Positions 4,879-6,505 of a stretch of DNA of 6,505 nucleotides are shown here, piece by piece. The DNA is from Hellea sp. GTDB taxonomy: Bacteria; Pseudomonadota; Alphaproteobacteria; Caulobacterales; Maricaulaceae. The notes under the pieces are model-generated. The model saw nothing but the letters and a program-made list of their open reading frames with translations. It ran no database searches and had not been told where the DNA came from. Each line of letters begins with the position of its first letter. Within the stretch, counting starts at the first letter, position 1. The translations under genes were made by a program, and so were the position numbers. Location of the stretch: assembly GCA_020628635.1 (NCBI GenBank), contig JAHDEU010000130.1:1-6505 (forward strand), given 5' to 3'.

Positions 4879-5732
4879 TAGTCCGGGCCGGTCGGCAGGC
4901 TCGCCATGAAACCCAGCATGTCGGACTTCAGCGGGCTGCCGCCGTCGAAATGGCGGCTCAGCACGCGCACGGCATCGGTGTGGTTCATGCCCTCGTAAAG
5001 CTTGCTCTCCACGCGCAGGCCCGCCGCCTCCATCTTCGCGGCGAGTTCGCGCGTGTTCTTCGGGCCCACCGTCGTGTCGTCCAGCCCGTTGACTAGCATG
5101 GTCGGCGGCAGCGGCCCGCTCACCCGGTTCAGCGGCGCATCAGACCCTTGGAAGCGGTCCGGGAATATCGTGGTGAACGGCGCGTCTGTCAGCGGATAGG
5201 CGCCAGTGGGCGCGGCCAGCGCGATCACGCCCGCCACTGTGGAGCATGTGTCCAAACCCGACACATCCGGCGCCATGGCCGCCATCAGCGCGTTGTATCC
5301 GCCCGCGCTGTGGCCCACCAGCACGACGGGCCTGCCGCTGAACAGGTCGGCGGCCGCCTGCACGGCCAGCCCCGTATCCACCACCATGTCGGGATAGCGC
5401 GCCTCCGGGTAGAGCCGGTAGTTGGGCACGACCACATGGTAGCCTTCCTTGGTGAAGCCCTCGGCGAGGAATTTGTAGATGTCCTTGCTGCCCTCGCTCC
5501 ACGATCCGCCATGGACGAAGACCATGACCGGCGCACCGTCTCTCGGCGTGGCCGCGCGGTAGATGTCCATGCGCTGCCGGTCGAGATCGCCATAGGCCAC
5601 GTTCTTGTCCCGGTCGAAGGACGATGACGGCGTGATCCCGTTGAGCACACCGACCGCCGAACAGCTCGCCAGGGCAAGGGCGAGGGCGGGCAGAGCGGCA
5701 AGCGTGGCGAGGAGGCGGGTGAGAAGGGTCAT
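4866..5732 (-). CDS. Alpha/beta-hydrolase lipoprotein (BD-FAE / acetylesterase-like)
   Basis: A 288-residue serine esterase predicted to be anchored on the periplasmic side of the envelope. The signal peptide is TLLTRLL plus a hydrophobic run at 7-22, with lipobox LASC and lipidated C24. The hydrolase core shows the oxyanion motif FVHGGSW (72-78), the NYRLYPE signature (104-110) of the HSL/BD-FAE branch, and the nucleophile elbow GHSAG with S142. The catalytic aspartate is probably D218 or D219 (NGLDDTTV), and H251 (GMNHTDAV) completes the triad. Relatives de-esterify acetylated sugars, feruloyl esters or formylkynurenine; which applies is undecidable here, though a periplasmic lipoprotein argues against kynurenine formamidase. 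The ATG at 5732 is chosen because AAGGA (5738-5742) precedes it by five bases; the frame is open 13 codons further upstream without support. Its last codons overlap the start of the NAGPA-family gene. Confidence 0.93.
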   Translation of the reverse strand: MTLLTRLLATLAALPALALALASCSAVGVLNGITPSSSFDRDKNVAYGDLDRQRMDIYRAATPRDGAPVMVFVHGGSWSEGSKDIYKFLAEGFTKEGYHVVVPNYRLYPEARYPDMVVDTGLAVQAAADLFSGRPVVLVGHSAGGYNALMAAMAPDVSGLDTCSTVAGVIALAAPTGAYPLTDAPFTTIFPDRFQGSDAPLNRVSGPLPPTMLVNGLDDTTVGPKNTRELAAKMEAAGLRVESKLYEGMNHTDAVRVLSRHFDGGSPLKSDMLGFMASLPTGPDYCAR

Positions 5733-5752
5733 GCCTGTCCTTACGCATGAGC

Positions 5753-5789
5753 GCACGGTTTGGGGAATCACCTTTGCGTGGAAACGTGC
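5753..5789 (-). other. Imperfect long-range stem between GST and esterase genes
   Basis: In the minus transcript GCACGUUU (5789-5782) can pair with AAACCGUGC (5761-5753), with one bulged C and a 20-base loop. It fills most of the 66-base gap between the two genes and lies 20 bases before the esterase start. No U-tract follows, so it does not look like an intrinsic terminator. It could be chance, or a processing or stability element. Confidence 0.25.
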
Positions 5790-5798
5790 CTGCAGTGC

Positions 5799-6401
5799 TC
5801 AGTCCGGCACGCGGTCGATGGTGATGTGGCCCGGCTGGGCGGCGAAGCGCGCGAGCCAGTCTGTCACGTTCGGGTAGTCGGACAGCGCAAACCCGCCCTC
5901 CCCCGCCACATGGGTGTAGGCGTAGAGCGACACATCGGCGAGCGAGCACGCCTCGCCCACGAACCAGTCGCGCCGCGCCAGATGCGCGTCCATCACCGAC
6001 AGCGCATCCGCGCCCTTGGTCATCAGCGCGGGCAGCTCCGTGGCGCGCGTATCCATGGCGTAGTGATGGATATAGCGCGCGACCGCGACCGCGGGCTCAT
6101 GCCGGTATTGCTCCCAAAACTGCCATTGCAGCATCTTGGCGTGGTCGAACGGATCGCTGGGCACGAGGGGTGAGCCGTCCGCCAGATAGCGGATGATCGC
6201 ATTGCTCTCCGCCAGCGTGCGGCCATCGTCCAGCTCCAGCAGCGGGATCTGCCCCGCCGGGTTGAGCGCGCGGAACTCCGGCGTGTTGGTCTCGCCCGTG
6301 ATGATGTCGATCGGCATGTGGGTGTAGGTGATGCCCAACTGCGCGCAGACCCAGCGGACCTTGTAGGAATTGCCGGAGGGGAGGTAGTCGTAGAGGCGCA
6401 T
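5799..6401 (-). CDS. Glutathione S-transferase family protein
   Basis: A 200-residue cytosolic GST of usual length. The N-terminal thioredoxin-like domain (1-77) has PSGNSYKVR at 8-16, where a serine (S9 or S12) would activate glutathione. It also has NPAGQIPLLE with the conserved cis-proline P53 (48-56) and the ESNAIIRYLA motif (65-74), whose E65 and S66 hold the gamma-glutamyl end of glutathione. The helical C-terminal domain contains the folding box SLADVSLYAY (153-162) and ends with PNVTDWLARFAAQPG. Such proteins conjugate or reduce electrophiles; the substrate is unknown. The ATG at 6401 gives the canonical N-terminus, but no Shine-Dalgarno is visible upstream (pyrimidine-rich ACCCACCCC). 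The frame stays open to a TTG at 6473 with an in-frame ATG two codons later, so an extra roughly 22-24 residues cannot be fully excluded. It probably heads the minus-strand esterase/NAGPA cluster. Confidence 0.93.
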   Translation of the reverse strand: MRLYDYLPSGNSYKVRWVCAQLGITYTHMPIDIITGETNTPEFRALNPAGQIPLLELDDGRTLAESNAIIRYLADGSPLVPSDPFDHAKMLQWQFWEQYRHEPAVAVARYIHHYAMDTRATELPALMTKGADALSVMDAHLARRDWFVGEACSLADVSLYAYTHVAGEGGFALSDYPNVTDWLARFAAQPGHITIDRVPD

Positions 6402-6469
6402 GGGGTGGGTTATGGCGCGCGGGGTGGGAGAGGCACGTGGGAGGTGGGCGACTGTTGTTCCGCACATCG

Positions 6470-6496
6470 ACAATACTGGCGAATTTCCCCTATCAA
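6470..6496 (-). promoter_or_regulatory. Candidate sigma70-like promoter for the GST gene
   Basis: On the minus strand TTGATA (6496-6491) and TATTGT (6475-6470) match five and four positions of the -35 and -10 consensus, but with a short 15-base spacer. It would give a leader of about 60 bases without a clear ribosome site. Motifs of this quality arise by chance. Confidence 0.3.
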
Positions 6497-6505
6497 CTCC
6501 TCCCC

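Noticed and set aside
5140..5949. Minus-strand frame overlapping the esterase and GST in another register
   Set aside because: Arginine/glycine-rich translation that conflicts with two clear genes on the same strand.
1..6505. Mobile element, phage, defence system or CRISPR array
   Set aside because: No transposase, integrase, repeat-spacer pattern, terminal repeats or compositional break was visible.

Overview
This is a GC-rich chromosomal window with tightly packed genes. Its gene content and protein sequences suggest an alphaproteobacterium, possibly of the Caulobacterales/Maricaulales/Hyphomonadaceae kind. That placement is inferred from the look of the proteins and not tested. I see no mobile element, CRISPR array, rRNA or tRNA. 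All genes but one are on the minus strand, and both ends of the window cut into flanking context.

Reading the minus strand from the right end: a bacterial glutathione S-transferase (5799-6401) has a weak promoter candidate at the window edge. It is followed by an alpha/beta-hydrolase lipoprotein of the BD-FAE/acetylesterase type (4866-5732). This overlaps a phosphodiester glycosidase (NAGPA/DUF2233) family lipoprotein that starts at TTG (4111-4878). That last gene meets the only plus-strand gene, a short BLUF blue-light receptor (about 3728-4114), tail to tail, and the two stop codons share one CTAG.

A 270-300 bp divergent region (3431-3727) separates the BLUF gene from a second minus-strand group. 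This begins with a family 3 membrane acyltransferase (2333-3430) and a two-span membrane protein with a PH-like tail (1791-2336); they overlap by GTGA. A histidine-phosphatase lipoprotein (1217-1729) follows. Next come a TPP riboswitch (about 1102-1173), an unrecognised 143-residue protein (670-1101) and the N-terminal third of thiC (1-673, running off the left edge).

The thiamine unit is the clearest regulatory story. The aptamer contains the Shine-Dalgarno sequence of the 143-residue protein and ends directly against its ATG. That gene overlaps thiC by ATGA, so TPP should switch off translation of the small protein, and probably of ThiC through coupling. The other minus-strand genes have a cell-envelope flavour: three predicted lipoproteins and two membrane proteins. 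The BLUF protein has every key flavin-site residue at the spacing known from AppA, but no output domain, so its partner is unknown.

Most of the window is ordinary. The uncharacterised protein locked between the TPP riboswitch and thiC, and the solitary BLUF receptor, are the items most worth following up.
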